From positions 1,437,001 to 1,501,000 of the forward strand of contig NZ_CP029206.1 in NCBI RefSeq assembly GCF_003101015.1: a DNA stretch of 64,000 bases, given 5' to 3'. Both the position numbers and the translations under genes were made by a program. The notes beneath the pieces are model-generated. The model had not been told where the DNA came from, made no database searches, and saw only the letters and a program-made list of their open reading frames with translations. The stretch comes from Actinobacillus porcitonsillarum. Lineage in GTDB: Bacteria; Pseudomonadota; Gammaproteobacteria; Enterobacterales; Pasteurellaceae. Positions 7,227 to 17,476 of the stretch are shown piece by piece (position 1 is the first letter of the stretch; every line of letters begins with the position of its first letter).

Positions 7227-8228
7227 ATGAGCATTAACTTAACAGAGATTGTTTTACATCAACTTCATCAAATTGAAGGCGAACAGCCTCAATTAGAAAC
7301 CGTATTGCGTGATAATTTGCTGGCGATAGGGCCTGAAACAGAGCAACTTATGTTGCAGCTTCATCAAGCTTATCAAGGAAAAGCGAAAGCATACGGGGTA
7401 TTTAAAGATGAATCTGTTTTTGCTCAACAGTTAAATCGCTTGTTAGAGAAAGAGATGGATTTTTTACCTTTTAGCCATGCTTGTGCCAAAATGCTCGCAA
7501 GTGAATTGGTCAAGTATCCTTTTGTCAGTGGTGGCACTTTTATTCTGTGTCGCTATAATTTTTTAGCGACAGATTACTTATTTATTGCATTGATTGATAG
7601 CCGTGCTTCTGTTTTAGTGGACGAACAGCTTGATGTGAAGCGTACAGAGTATTTGGATATTACACAATATGATATTGCCTGCCGTATTAATTTAACTGAA
7701 CTTAAAATTAATGCTCAATCCAACCGTTATTTAACTTTTGTAAAAGGGCGTGTTGGACGTAAAATTGCCGATTTCTTTATGGATTTCTTAAATGCAGAAG
7801 AAGGGTTAAATCCTCAAGTACAAAACCAAACTTTATTACAAGCAGTAAGCGATTTCTGTGAACAAGGCGAATTATCGGCTCCTCAAGCGCGAGAAGTGAA
7901 AAAGCAAGCGTTTGAATACTGTAAAGAGCAAATGAGTGCAGGGGAAGAAATTGCGTTACAAGATTTATCCGATCATTTACCAACGCTAAATGAAAGTAGT
8001 TTCTCGCAATTTACTCAAGAGAAAGAATATGGATTAGAAGAGTCGATTCCTCCGATGCGTAATGCGCTGAAAACCTTAACAAAGTATTCTGGTTCAGGAA
8101 AAGGGGTAACTATTAGTTTTAACGCCGAATTATTGGGCGAACGCTTAATTTGGGACGAACTAAATGACACTTTAACTATCAAAGGATTACCGGCTAATCT
8201 TCGGGATCAGCTTGAGCGTAATAAATAA
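7227..8228 (+). CDS. ndpA: Nucleoid-associated protein NdpA/YejK
   Basis: A 333-residue member of the nucleoid-associated protein family found with the DNA-gyrase- and topoisomerase-associated nucleoid fraction. The molecular role is not well defined. Family features include the N-terminal LTEIVLHQL with E-rich segments, [23 protein letters not shown] strands ([10 protein letters not shown]), and the C-terminal nucleic-acid-binding half with [12 protein letters not shown]. It is a single gene followed by bamE. Confidence 0.88.
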   Translation: MSINLTEIVLHQLHQIEGEQPQLETVLRDNLLAIGPETEQLMLQLHQAYQGKAKAYGVFKDESVFAQQLNRLLEKEMDFLPFSHACAKMLASELVKYPFVSGGTFILCRYNFLATDYLFIALIDSRASVLVDEQLDVKRTEYLDITQYDIACRINLTELKINAQSNRYLTFVKGRVGRKIADFFMDFLNAEEGLNPQVQNQTLLQAVSDFCEQGELSAPQAREVKKQAFEYCKEQMSAGEEIALQDLSDHLPTLNESSFSQFTQEKEYGLEESIPPMRNALKTLTKYSGSGKGVTISFNAELLGERLIWDELNDTLTIKGLPANLRDQLERNK

Positions 8229-8296
8229 TTAGTATTTTTCAAACAAATTCGGTATGATTTAGCCAATTAAATCGTATTTTTCAAAGGTCATGAGTT

Positions 8297-8650
8297 ATGA
8301 AAATGAAATCTCTTTTAGCAGTAATGTTATTGGCACTTGGTGTGACAGGTTGCTCAACAGTCAAAAAAGTGGTTTACCGTATTGATGTGCCACAAGGTAA
8401 CTATTTAGAGCAAGATAAAATCGATCAAGTTAAAGTTGGCATGAATAAAGAGCAAGTACAGTATTTATTAGGTACACCTGTATTAAGAGATACTTTTGCG
8501 CAGAATCGTTGGGATTACGTATTTATTAAACGTGAGGGGTATAACGATCCAATCCAACATACACTCTTGGTTTACTTTAATGAGAAAGGTTTAGTAAGCG
8601 ATATTAAATTAGATAAGCCATTATCAGATAATACAGCTAAATCAGAATAA
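8297..8650 (+). CDS. bamE: Outer-membrane assembly lipoprotein BamE (SmpA/OmlA)
   Basis: A small lipoprotein subunit of the BAM complex, which inserts beta-barrel proteins in the outer membrane. The first 18 residues are a lipoprotein signal peptide with lipobox GVTGC; the lipidated cysteine is C19. The mature part has the SmpA/OmlA fold with IDVPQGNYLEQDKIDQVKVG, MNKEQVQYLLGTP and WDYVF, all typical. It has 117 residues and is monocistronic with a strong terminator. Confidence 0.93.
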   Translation: MKMKSLLAVMLLALGVTGCSTVKKVVYRIDVPQGNYLEQDKIDQVKVGMNKEQVQYLLGTPVLRDTFAQNRWDYVFIKREGYNDPIQHTLLVYFNEKGLVSDIKLDKPLSDNTAKSE

Positions 8651-8668
8651 ATACTTTTCGATAATAAG

Positions 8669-8702
8669 CGGTAAGATTTTTTGAAAATCTTACCGTTTTT
8701 TT
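8669..8702 (+). terminator. bamE terminator overlapping an uptake-signal core
   Basis: CGGTAAGATTTT pairs perfectly over 12 bp with AAAATCTTACCG around a 3-nt TTG loop, followed by seven T. The left arm begins inside AAGCGGT. Confidence 0.92.
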
Positions 8703-10307
<1,605 letters not shown>

Positions 10308-10327
10308 TAGATAAATTACTGAAATAG

Positions 10328-10351
10328 AAAGCCTCCCGATTGGGAGGCTTT
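10328..10351. terminator. Bidirectional terminator between gdhA and relA
   Basis: AAAGCCTCCC pairs perfectly with GGGAGGCTTT around GATT. It sits 20 bp after the gdhA stop and 32 bp from the relA stop, so it can serve both convergent genes. Confidence 0.8.
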
Positions 10352-10383
10352 GCTATATCTGTTATGGGAGAGGTTCGAAGAAC

Positions 10384-12579
10384 TTAACTCGCCCTTTTCG
10401 CTTCAATCACATCTTCTAATTGGGCTACTCGAGAGAGGATCTTATTTAGCATCTCTACGTTAGTTAGTTGGATTTCCATATTGATAATTGCCAGTCCTCG
10501 TTTCATATCTGTTCGGCTTGAAACGCTTAGAACATTGACTTTTTCATTTGCCATAATCGCACTGACATCACGTAATAAACCATTACGATCATTGGCTACA
10601 ACACGAATGGTTAAACTCAATCCTGCTCCGGTATGTTCTCCCCATTGTGCTTCAACAACACGAGAAGGGTTAAGGCTTTGTAGCTCAAATAGCTGTTCGC
10701 AATCTTTTTTATGAATGGAAATGCCTCGACCTTGCGTGATATAGCCAACAATTGGATCGCCATAAATAGGTTGGCAACAACGAGCAATAGAATGCATTAG
10801 GTTACCCACCCCTTCAATAATGATTTGTCCATTTTTCGCTTTATGATGGCTATGCTTGTTGAGCTGCTTAAGGAGAGCCTCATCTTCTTGCTCCGCCGTT
10901 GGTTTAATTAAGCGGCTTTGCAGATAGTGCATTAACTGATGAAGTTTAATATCTCCACCACCAATACCAGCATAGAGATCGTCTAAGTTTTTTAAGTTAT
11001 AGCGAGGGAGAGCATATTGCTCAATTTGCTTTAAGGTTAATCCCAAACGTCCCATTTCGACTTCAAGTGCTTCTTTACCGAGTGGAATATTTTTTTCGCG
11101 ATCTAATTTTTTAAACCATGCGATAATCTTTGAACGGGCTTTCGATGTATTCACAAAGCCGGTATTAGGATTTAGCCAATCTCGACTTGGATTTGGTTGT
11201 TTCTGTGTGATAATTTCAACTTGATCACCCATTTGTAAATGGTACGTGAAAGGCACAATTCTTCCGGCTACCTTAGCCCCAATACAACGATGCCCGATTT
11301 CACTATGGATCGCATAGGCAAAATCAAGTGGTGTTGCATTTTTAGGCAGATCAACCACTTCGCCTTTAGGTGTAAAGACGTAGACGCGATCATCAAATAC
11401 TTGAGAGCGCATTTCAGCCACGACATCGCCTGAATCAGCAATATCATTTTGCCATGCAAGGAGTTTACGTAACCAAACGATTTTTTCTTCATAACCAGAA
11501 CGACCAGCAGTTGCGCCTTCTTTATATTTCCAGTGGGCAGCAACGCCTAATTCAGCATCATTGTGCATTTGTCGGGTACGAATTTGCACTTCAATAGCTT
11601 TGTTTTCTTTCCCCAACACAACGGTATGAATAGATTGATAGCCATTCGGTTTTGGTTGTGCAATATAATCGTCAAAGTGTTCCGGTAAGTGTTTATATTT
11701 TGTATGGATAATACTAAGTGCGGTATAGCAATCTTCTAATTTAGGGACAATGATACGAACCGCTCGAATATCAAAGAGTTGCTCAAAACGCAGATGTTTT
11801 TTCTGCATTTTTTTCCATATGCTATAAATATGTTTAGGGCGACCGTAAATTTCCACATCATCTAATTCTTCGCCTAAACAAGCGGTCAAATCAGCCACAA
11901 AATCTGCAATATATTTTTCACGGTCAAGACGACGTTCGCCTAGATTAAATTTTGCAATTTGGCGATAGCATTGAGGATGTAAAGCGCGGAAGCAATAATC
12001 TTCCAGCTCCCATTTTAATTGTCCGATGCCTAAACGATTGGCAAGAGGTGCGTAGATATGTGAACACTCTTTGGCAGCCAAAACCATATCTTCTTCTTTA
12101 TAGCGATCTTTCGCGCGCAAGTAAGTAATACGTTCAGCTAATTTAATGACAACGCAACGGAAATCGTCCACCATTGCCAGCAACATACGGCGGATGTTAT
12201 CGATTTGGAGATCTGAAGCTGAATTCGCAGAAAGTTGGCGAATATTCTCCATTTCAAGAACACCTTTTACTAAGTTCTTGATCTGATTGCTAAAATCCTC
12301 TTTGACTTGAGCAAGGTCGATGATATTCCCTTTTACGAGCGGGAAAATCATTGCGGCAAGCAGGCTGTCATCATCCATATTAAGACTATGTAGGATTTCA
12401 ACCATTTCGATACCATCCCACATCAATTCATACTGTTCGGTATCTAATTTTTCTTGGGCGTAACGCCAAGTGGATTGAATTTTATCAAAGGTTATTGGCG
12501 ACATATTCAGATATGTACCCCAACCAGCAAGCTCAAATGTGGCTGGATTGAGTTCGTGAGAGTGTCGAATAGCTACCAT
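10384..12579 (-). CDS. relA: GTP pyrophosphokinase RelA ((p)ppGpp synthetase I)
   Basis: A ribosome-associated enzyme making (p)ppGpp when uncharged tRNA enters the A site. Its 731 residues show the RelA order: a degenerate N-terminal hydrolase domain, the synthetase domain (FDIRAVRIIVPKLEDCY, EVQIRTRQMHNDAELGVAAH), TGS (VYVFTPKGEVVDLP), a Cys-containing zinc-finger/RIS region (HSIARCCQPIYGD) and a C-terminal ACT domain. The hydrolase HD pair typical of SpoT is not present, which supports RelA rather than SpoT. It lies alone between terminators. Confidence 0.94.
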   Translation of the reverse strand: MVAIRHSHELNPATFELAGWGTYLNMSPITFDKIQSTWRYAQEKLDTEQYELMWDGIEMVEILHSLNMDDDSLLAAMIFPLVKGNIIDLAQVKEDFSNQIKNLVKGVLEMENIRQLSANSASDLQIDNIRRMLLAMVDDFRCVVIKLAERITYLRAKDRYKEEDMVLAAKECSHIYAPLANRLGIGQLKWELEDYCFRALHPQCYRQIAKFNLGERRLDREKYIADFVADLTACLGEELDDVEIYGRPKHIYSIWKKMQKKHLRFEQLFDIRAVRIIVPKLEDCYTALSIIHTKYKHLPEHFDDYIAQPKPNGYQSIHTVVLGKENKAIEVQIRTRQMHNDAELGVAAHWKYKEGATAGRSGYEEKIVWLRKLLAWQNDIADSGDVVAEMRSQVFDDRVYVFTPKGEVVDLPKNATPLDFAYAIHSEIGHRCIGAKVAGRIVPFTYHLQMGDQVEIITQKQPNPSRDWLNPNTGFVNTSKARSKIIAWFKKLDREKNIPLGKEALEVEMGRLGLTLKQIEQYALPRYNLKNLDDLYAGIGGGDIKLHQLMHYLQSRLIKPTAEQEDEALLKQLNKHSHHKAKNGQIIIEGVGNLMHSIARCCQPIYGDPIVGYITQGRGISIHKKDCEQLFELQSLNPSRVVEAQWGEHTGAGLSLTIRVVANDRNGLLRDVSAIMANEKVNVLSVSSRTDMKRGLAIINMEIQLTNVEMLNKILSRVAQLEDVIEAKRAS

Positions 12580-12682
12580 AAAACCTCCATGAATTAGGTG
12601 GGAAGTGTAACGATTATATCGTCAAGAAATGTAAGTGCATTATAGCGGAAAAGTTGAGGGTTTTGTTGGGTTTTTAAAAGGG

Positions 12683-12714
12683 AAAAGCCTAGAATTTAAA
12701 CATTCTAGGCTTTT
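12683..12714. terminator. Terminator downstream of gpmA
   Basis: AAAAGCCTAGAAT and ATTCTAGGCTTTT form a perfect 13-bp stem around TTAAAC. It sits 22 bp after the gpmA stop on the minus strand and upstream of relA. Confidence 0.88.
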
Positions 12715-12735
12715 GTTATTTATCTAAGTGAAAAA

Positions 12736-13419
12736 TTATAAGTAGAATTTTTCAACGAAGTTTAATTTGTCATCAAGTTTTAACACTAATGGCTGACCGG
12801 TTGGAATTTCAAAATCCATGATTTCTTCATCAGAAATGCCAATAATGTGTTTTGCAAGAGCACGTAATGAGTTACCGTGTGCTGTCACAAGAACACGTTT
12901 ACCTGATAATAATGCCGGTGCGATTTGATCTTCCCAGAAAGGTAAAACACGTTCTAATGTGATTTTTAAGTTTTCAGCGTTTGGTACAACATCTTTTGGA
13001 AGATGTGCATAACGGCGGTCATTGTGTGCTGAATTTGGATCAGCCGGGTCTAAATCCGGTGGAGAGATGTCATAAGAACGACGCCAGATGTGAACTTGTT
13101 CATCACCGTATTTTTGTGCCGTTTCAGCTTTATCTAAACCTTGTAATGCACCGTAGTGACGTTCGTTTAAACGCCAGTTTTTCACTTGTGGAATCCAAAG
13201 TTGGTTAGACTCTTCTAACACGATGTTACAAGTTTTGATAGCACGAGTTAATACAGAAGTGAAAGCGATATCGAATTCATAACCTGCGTCAAGTAATTTT
13301 TTACCTGCCGCTTTTGCTTCTTCCACACCTCGTTCTGTTAAGTTTACATCACGCCAGCCTGTAAATAAGTTTTTCGCATTCCACTCACTAAAACCGTGAC
13401 GGATAAAAACGATTTCCAT
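12736..13419 (-). CDS. gpmA: 2,3-bisphosphoglycerate-dependent phosphoglycerate mutase
   Basis: It interconverts 3- and 2-phosphoglycerate in glycolysis. The 227-residue protein opens [20 protein letters not shown], with the phosphohistidine in the RHG motif. It also has [14 protein letters not shown] and the second catalytic His in [13 protein letters not shown]. The length fits the compact dPGM type. It is monocistronic, with its own terminator ahead of relA. Confidence 0.96.
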   Translation of the reverse strand: MEIVFIRHGFSEWNAKNLFTGWRDVNLTERGVEEAKAAGKKLLDAGYEFDIAFTSVLTRAIKTCNIVLEESNQLWIPQVKNWRLNERHYGALQGLDKAETAQKYGDEQVHIWRRSYDISPPDLDPADPNSAHNDRRYAHLPKDVVPNAENLKITLERVLPFWEDQIAPALLSGKRVLVTAHGNSLRALAKHIIGISDEEIMDFEIPTGQPLVLKLDDKLNFVEKFYL

Positions 13420-13593
13420 AAGGACTCCTATTGTTTAAGTTGATTTTGAAAACTGGATATTTATAACAAAATTTTACGTGTTTTTAAATAACTATTTGTA
13501 AAACTAAGCAAAAAGCAAGAGAAAAGCTGATTTTCCTCAAAAATTTCACTAAAATAACTTAATCTTTATTCAATGGCGTTATAGGGGATTTCT

Positions 13594-14766
13594 GTGAAAG
13601 TTTCTCGTTTGAGTTTGGCTGTATTATTTTGTTGTATTTATCTTGTTACTCCAACATCTTCTGCAAATCAGTTATCAGATATTCAGCAAAAAATTAAACA
13701 ACAAACCACTAAAATTAATGAAAATCGTCAAAAGCGTAATGCATTGCAATCAACGCTTAAAAATCAAGAAATTGAGATGGGAAAGGTGTTTAATAAATTA
13801 AAAGAGACAGAAACTTCTTTGGCAGATATTCGTGCAGCAATTAAGCGAACGGAGCAAGAAATTAAACGCTTAGAACAACAAGAAAAAGAGCAGAAAGAAA
13901 AATTAAAAGAGCAATTAGATTCAGCGTATCGCTCCGGTATTCATCCTTCGGTCATTGAGCGTTTAATGTCTGAAGATGCAAAAAATGCCGATAGAATGAC
14001 TGCTTATTATGAGCATATCAATCAAGTTCGTATTGATGCCATTCATGAATTACGCCGTACACAACAAGAATTAAAAGAAAGACGAGATGAATTAAAAGGT
14101 CAGCAAAAAGGGCAGCAGACTCAATTAACCGAACAGAAAAAACAAGAAAACGACCTCAAAAAAGTACAAAGAGAGCGAGAAACAACCCTTCGTTCTATTG
14201 ATAAAACACTGGAACAAGACGAAAGCCGATTAGATGACCTGAAAACCAATGCTGCCACGTTAAAACAAAAAATTGCGAATGCAGCAAAAGAATCAGAACA
14301 ACAAGAAAAACAAGAAATTGCTAAGTTAGAAGAAAAGAAAAACAAAGAAGAGAACCGTAAAGCAACAGAAGAAGAAAAGCAGCAAGTTCGAGCAGGAAGT
14401 GGCTTAAAATCGGGTAAATATGCTATGCCGATTAGTGGCTCTATTGTGACAAAATTTGGCGGTAGCTGGAATGGTATTGTTATTGCAGCAGGCGCGGGTA
14501 CTCCGGTCAAGGCGATTGCTTCAGGGCGTGTTATTATGGCGGACTGGTTGCAAGGCTACGGCAATATGGTCGCGATCGACCATGGTAATGGCGATATTTC
14601 TTTATATGGTTATAACCAAAATGTTGCGGTACGTAAAGGTAGTCGTGTTTCAGCCGGACAAGTTATTGCGAGTGTAGGGAATACGGGCGGTCAAAATCGT
14701 AATGCGCTTTATTTTGGAATTACTCGTAAAGGTAATCCGGTTAACCCATTAAGTGTCGTGAAATAG
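13594..14766 (+). CDS. envC: Murein hydrolase activator EnvC
   Basis: A periplasmic activator of AmiA/AmiB amidases at the division septum, recruited by FtsEX. The start is GTG at 13594 with AGGGG upstream. There is a signal peptide (about 1-24), a long E/K/Q-rich coiled coil (about 28-270) and a C-terminal LytM/M23 domain (about 280-390). The LytM metal ligands are degenerate (GGSWNGIVI and LYGYNQ instead of HxGxD and HxH), as expected for an activator without its own hydrolase activity. It is the first gene of an envelope block with the deacetylase, tamA and tamB. Confidence 0.93.
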   Translation: MKVSRLSLAVLFCCIYLVTPTSSANQLSDIQQKIKQQTTKINENRQKRNALQSTLKNQEIEMGKVFNKLKETETSLADIRAAIKRTEQEIKRLEQQEKEQKEKLKEQLDSAYRSGIHPSVIERLMSEDAKNADRMTAYYEHINQVRIDAIHELRRTQQELKERRDELKGQQKGQQTQLTEQKKQENDLKKVQRERETTLRSIDKTLEQDESRLDDLKTNAATLKQKIANAAKESEQQEKQEIAKLEEKKNKEENRKATEEEKQQVRAGSGLKSGKYAMPISGSIVTKFGGSWNGIVIAAGAGTPVKAIASGRVIMADWLQGYGNMVAIDHGNGDISLYGYNQNVAVRKGSRVSAGQVIASVGNTGGQNRNALYFGITRKGNPVNPLSVVK

Positions 14767-14775
14767 TTTTAAATC

Positions 14776-15624
14776 ATGAAAAATAACATCAATAAGCGGT
14801 TCGTTTTTTTCCTTCTTTTGCAAATGTTTATGGGAATTTTACCGCTTGCACAAGCGGCTAAATTAGCTATCGTGATTGATGACATTGGCTATTCGGTTCG
14901 TGAAGATCAGAGAGTGTATCAATTACCGAAAGAAATTAGCGTTGCGATTATTCCTTCTGCGCCTTATGCAAAGGTTCGGGCAGAAAATGCATTTGCACAA
15001 AAACGTGATATTTTAATTCATCTGCCTATGCAGCCTCAAAATGCACAACAAGCTATCGAAAAACCAGCATTATTGGTTGGCGATGCTTTCGCAAAGGCAC
15101 AATCTTTGTTAGAAAATGCACGGCAGCGTGTGCCTTATGCGATAGGTCTGAATAATCACATGGGAAGCGGTGCTACTGCAGATAAAGCAACAATGCGTCA
15201 TTTTATGCAAGCGTTAGCTGAACAAAAATTGTTTTTCTTAGATAGTAAAACCGGTCCGAGTGTGGCAACTAAGGTGGCTGCAGAATTTGGCATTAGTGCA
15301 TTAGAGCGTCACGTTTTCCTTGATGATAGTAATGAATATCACGATGTGTTGCATCAATTTCAACAAGCGAAAGCTTATGCAAGAAAGCATGGCGTGGCAA
15401 TTTTAATAGGTCATCCACGGAAAAACAGCATTGATGTTCTAGAAAAAGAATTAAAAACATTACCGGCTGATATTCAGCTTGTAAGCATGGGGAGTTTATG
15501 GCGACACGAAAAAGTGGAACCATCTAAGCCTCTTATTGTCATTTTTGATATGGAACCGGCTCCAACTTCTGTGCAACCTTTTGAGCATGTTTCGCCATTG
15601 TTGCGCGGTATTCCTAAAGAATAA
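14776..15624 (+). CDS. Divergent polysaccharide deacetylase family protein (YibQ-like)
   Basis: 282 residues with an N-terminal signal peptide (hydrophobic about 8-28), then a NodB-like fold of the divergent polysaccharide deacetylase (DUF610/YibQ) family. Landmarks are KLAIVIDDIGY at the start of the mature part, ILIHLPMQPQ, GLNNHMGSGAT, FFLDSKT and AILIGHPRKNS. In E. coli yibQ also follows envC, and the same order here (9 bp gap) supports the assignment. It is likely periplasmic and linked to cell-wall remodelling; its enzymatic activity is unproven. Confidence 0.87.
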   Translation: MKNNINKRFVFFLLLQMFMGILPLAQAAKLAIVIDDIGYSVREDQRVYQLPKEISVAIIPSAPYAKVRAENAFAQKRDILIHLPMQPQNAQQAIEKPALLVGDAFAKAQSLLENARQRVPYAIGLNNHMGSGATADKATMRHFMQALAEQKLFFLDSKTGPSVATKVAAEFGISALERHVFLDDSNEYHDVLHQFQQAKAYARKHGVAILIGHPRKNSIDVLEKELKTLPADIQLVSMGSLWRHEKVEPSKPLIVIFDMEPAPTSVQPFEHVSPLLRGIPKE

Positions 15625-15635
15625 AAGGATATTTT

Positions 15636-17468
15636 GTGAATTTTAAACTAAGACTTTTAACCCTTTTTTGTTTGATGGCGTTTACACAAATAAGTCAAGC
15701 AGAGCAATCTAGCACGTCTTCTGAATTATCAAGTAATGAAACAGAAGAATCAACATCAACAGAAGCGGAACAAAATAGTGATGCTAAAGTAGAAGCTCAG
15801 GTCGATCTCGAAGTAAAAGGGATTGAGGATAAAGATGCTTGGAATAATGTAAAAATTTACCTTGGACAAGTGGCGAATGATTATGCTGACGGTTCAGAAC
15901 GTCATCAGTATTTGGTTCAAACGGCGGTAGATAAAGGGTTAAGAGCAAAAGGCTATTACAATACGCAATATCATTTTTCCCTTGTTCCTCGAGAGGGAGA
16001 GAAGCCTTTATTATTGCTTAATGTCGATTTGGATCGAGAAAAAGTGAAGATCGATGAAGTGGATATTCAGCTCCAAGGCGAAGCAAAAACAGATGAAGCT
16101 TTTGAGAAATTACTCAAAGATGTTCCTCATAAAGGCGAAGATCTGTCACATCAAAATTATGATAGTTTCAAAAGTAATTTGGAAGGTTTAGCCTTTAAAA
16201 AAGGTTACTTTGATGGAAATTGGCTTTATCATCGTTTAGAAATTTATCCTAAAGATCATGCAGCGGATTGGCGTTTAGGGTACGACAGCGGTATTCGTTA
16301 CCGTTATGGCGAGATTCGCTTTACAGACAGTCAAATTAAAGAAGAATATTTGCGCAATATCTTGAAAATTAAGACGGGCGAACCTTATTACGCTAATGAT
16401 ATTTCGGTTTTGACATCAGATTACTCATCAAGTAACTGGTTCTCTTCTGTGATGGTTGAACCTTCTCTAAATGAAGAACAAAAAATCGTTGATCTTAACG
16501 TGCTATTCCAACCAAAGAAAAAGAATGATGTTGAAATCGGTATCGGCTTTGCAACAGATGATGGTCCCCGTCTTCAATTTAATTGGAAAAAACCTTGGTT
16601 AAATAGCCGTGGACATAGTTTTGAATCACGCACTTATTTGTCATCAAAAGAGCAAACTGCTGAATTTGGCTATAACATTCCGTTAAAATCAGACCCATTG
16701 CATTATTACTATCAGATTTCTGGTAGTTTAGAACATGAGGATCAAAATGATACCAAATCAACGGCAGCAACATTAGGTTTCCAACGTTTTTGGACACATG
16801 AAACGGGATGGTCATTTTCAGCAGGGATTAAGGCTCGTTACGATTCTTTTACCCAAGCTGATTTTACTGGGAAAACATTGCTAATTTATCCAACTGCTTC
16901 TTTGAATCGGACTCGTTCAGACGGAAATCGTTTTCCATTATGGGGAGATAGTCAAAAGCTCACGGTAAACTGGGGGACAAAAGCAATTGGCTCCGATGTT
17001 GATTTTTACAGTTGGAAAGCTTCAAGTACTTGGGTAAGAACTTATTTTGATAACCATCGTTTTGTGGTTCGTGGAGAATTAGGCTATATCCATGCAAGTG
17101 AATTTGAGCGTATTCCGCCTGCGTTACGTTATTTTGCCGGTGGCGATATGAGCGTAAGGGGCTTTGGTTATAAAGATATCTCGCCAAGAGATCCGGTAAG
17201 TGGAAAATTAGTGGGTGGCTCGCATTTAGCAACTGCAACAGCAGAATATCAGTATCAAGTTTATCCGAATTGGTGGGCTGCTGCTTTTTACGATACGGGG
17301 CTTGCTTCAGATAAATTTAAAGCAAAAGATCTCCATTCAGGTGCCGGATTAGGCGTCCGCTGGGCATCTCCGATTGGCTCGATTAAATTTGATATTGCAA
17401 CACCCGTCAAATCGCCAAACAATGATACCGGTGTGCAATTTTATATTGGTTTAGGCTCAGAACTTTAA
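15636..17468 (+). CDS. tamA: Translocation and assembly module subunit TamA
   Basis: An Omp85-family outer-membrane protein of the TAM complex. The start is GTG with AAGGAT upstream. It has a signal peptide (about 1-22), a Ser/Thr/Glu-rich linker, POTRA domains (about 60-300) and a C-terminal barrel with the surface-antigen motifs RYFAGGDMSVRGFGY and GVRWASPIGSIKFDIATPV, ending in YIGLGSEL. Its 610 residues fit TamA. tamB follows 8 bp after the stop, the usual tamA-tamB pairing. Confidence 0.94.
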   Translation: MNFKLRLLTLFCLMAFTQISQAEQSSTSSELSSNETEESTSTEAEQNSDAKVEAQVDLEVKGIEDKDAWNNVKIYLGQVANDYADGSERHQYLVQTAVDKGLRAKGYYNTQYHFSLVPREGEKPLLLLNVDLDREKVKIDEVDIQLQGEAKTDEAFEKLLKDVPHKGEDLSHQNYDSFKSNLEGLAFKKGYFDGNWLYHRLEIYPKDHAADWRLGYDSGIRYRYGEIRFTDSQIKEEYLRNILKIKTGEPYYANDISVLTSDYSSSNWFSSVMVEPSLNEEQKIVDLNVLFQPKKKNDVEIGIGFATDDGPRLQFNWKKPWLNSRGHSFESRTYLSSKEQTAEFGYNIPLKSDPLHYYYQISGSLEHEDQNDTKSTAATLGFQRFWTHETGWSFSAGIKARYDSFTQADFTGKTLLIYPTASLNRTRSDGNRFPLWGDSQKLTVNWGTKAIGSDVDFYSWKASSTWVRTYFDNHRFVVRGELGYIHASEFERIPPALRYFAGGDMSVRGFGYKDISPRDPVSGKLVGGSHLATATAEYQYQVYPNWWAAAFYDTGLASDKFKAKDLHSGAGLGVRWASPIGSIKFDIATPVKSPNNDTGVQFYIGLGSEL

Positions 17469-17476
17469 ATTTGATT

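Noticed and set aside
10384..12579. SpoT instead of RelA
   Set aside because: The N-terminal hydrolase domain lacks the HD pair needed for ppGpp hydrolysis and the overall sequence follows RelA.
14121..14510. 129-residue minus-strand ORF inside envC
   Set aside because: A Ser/Phe/Cys-rich shadow of the Glu/Lys-rich coiled coil of EnvC in another frame; no start signals.
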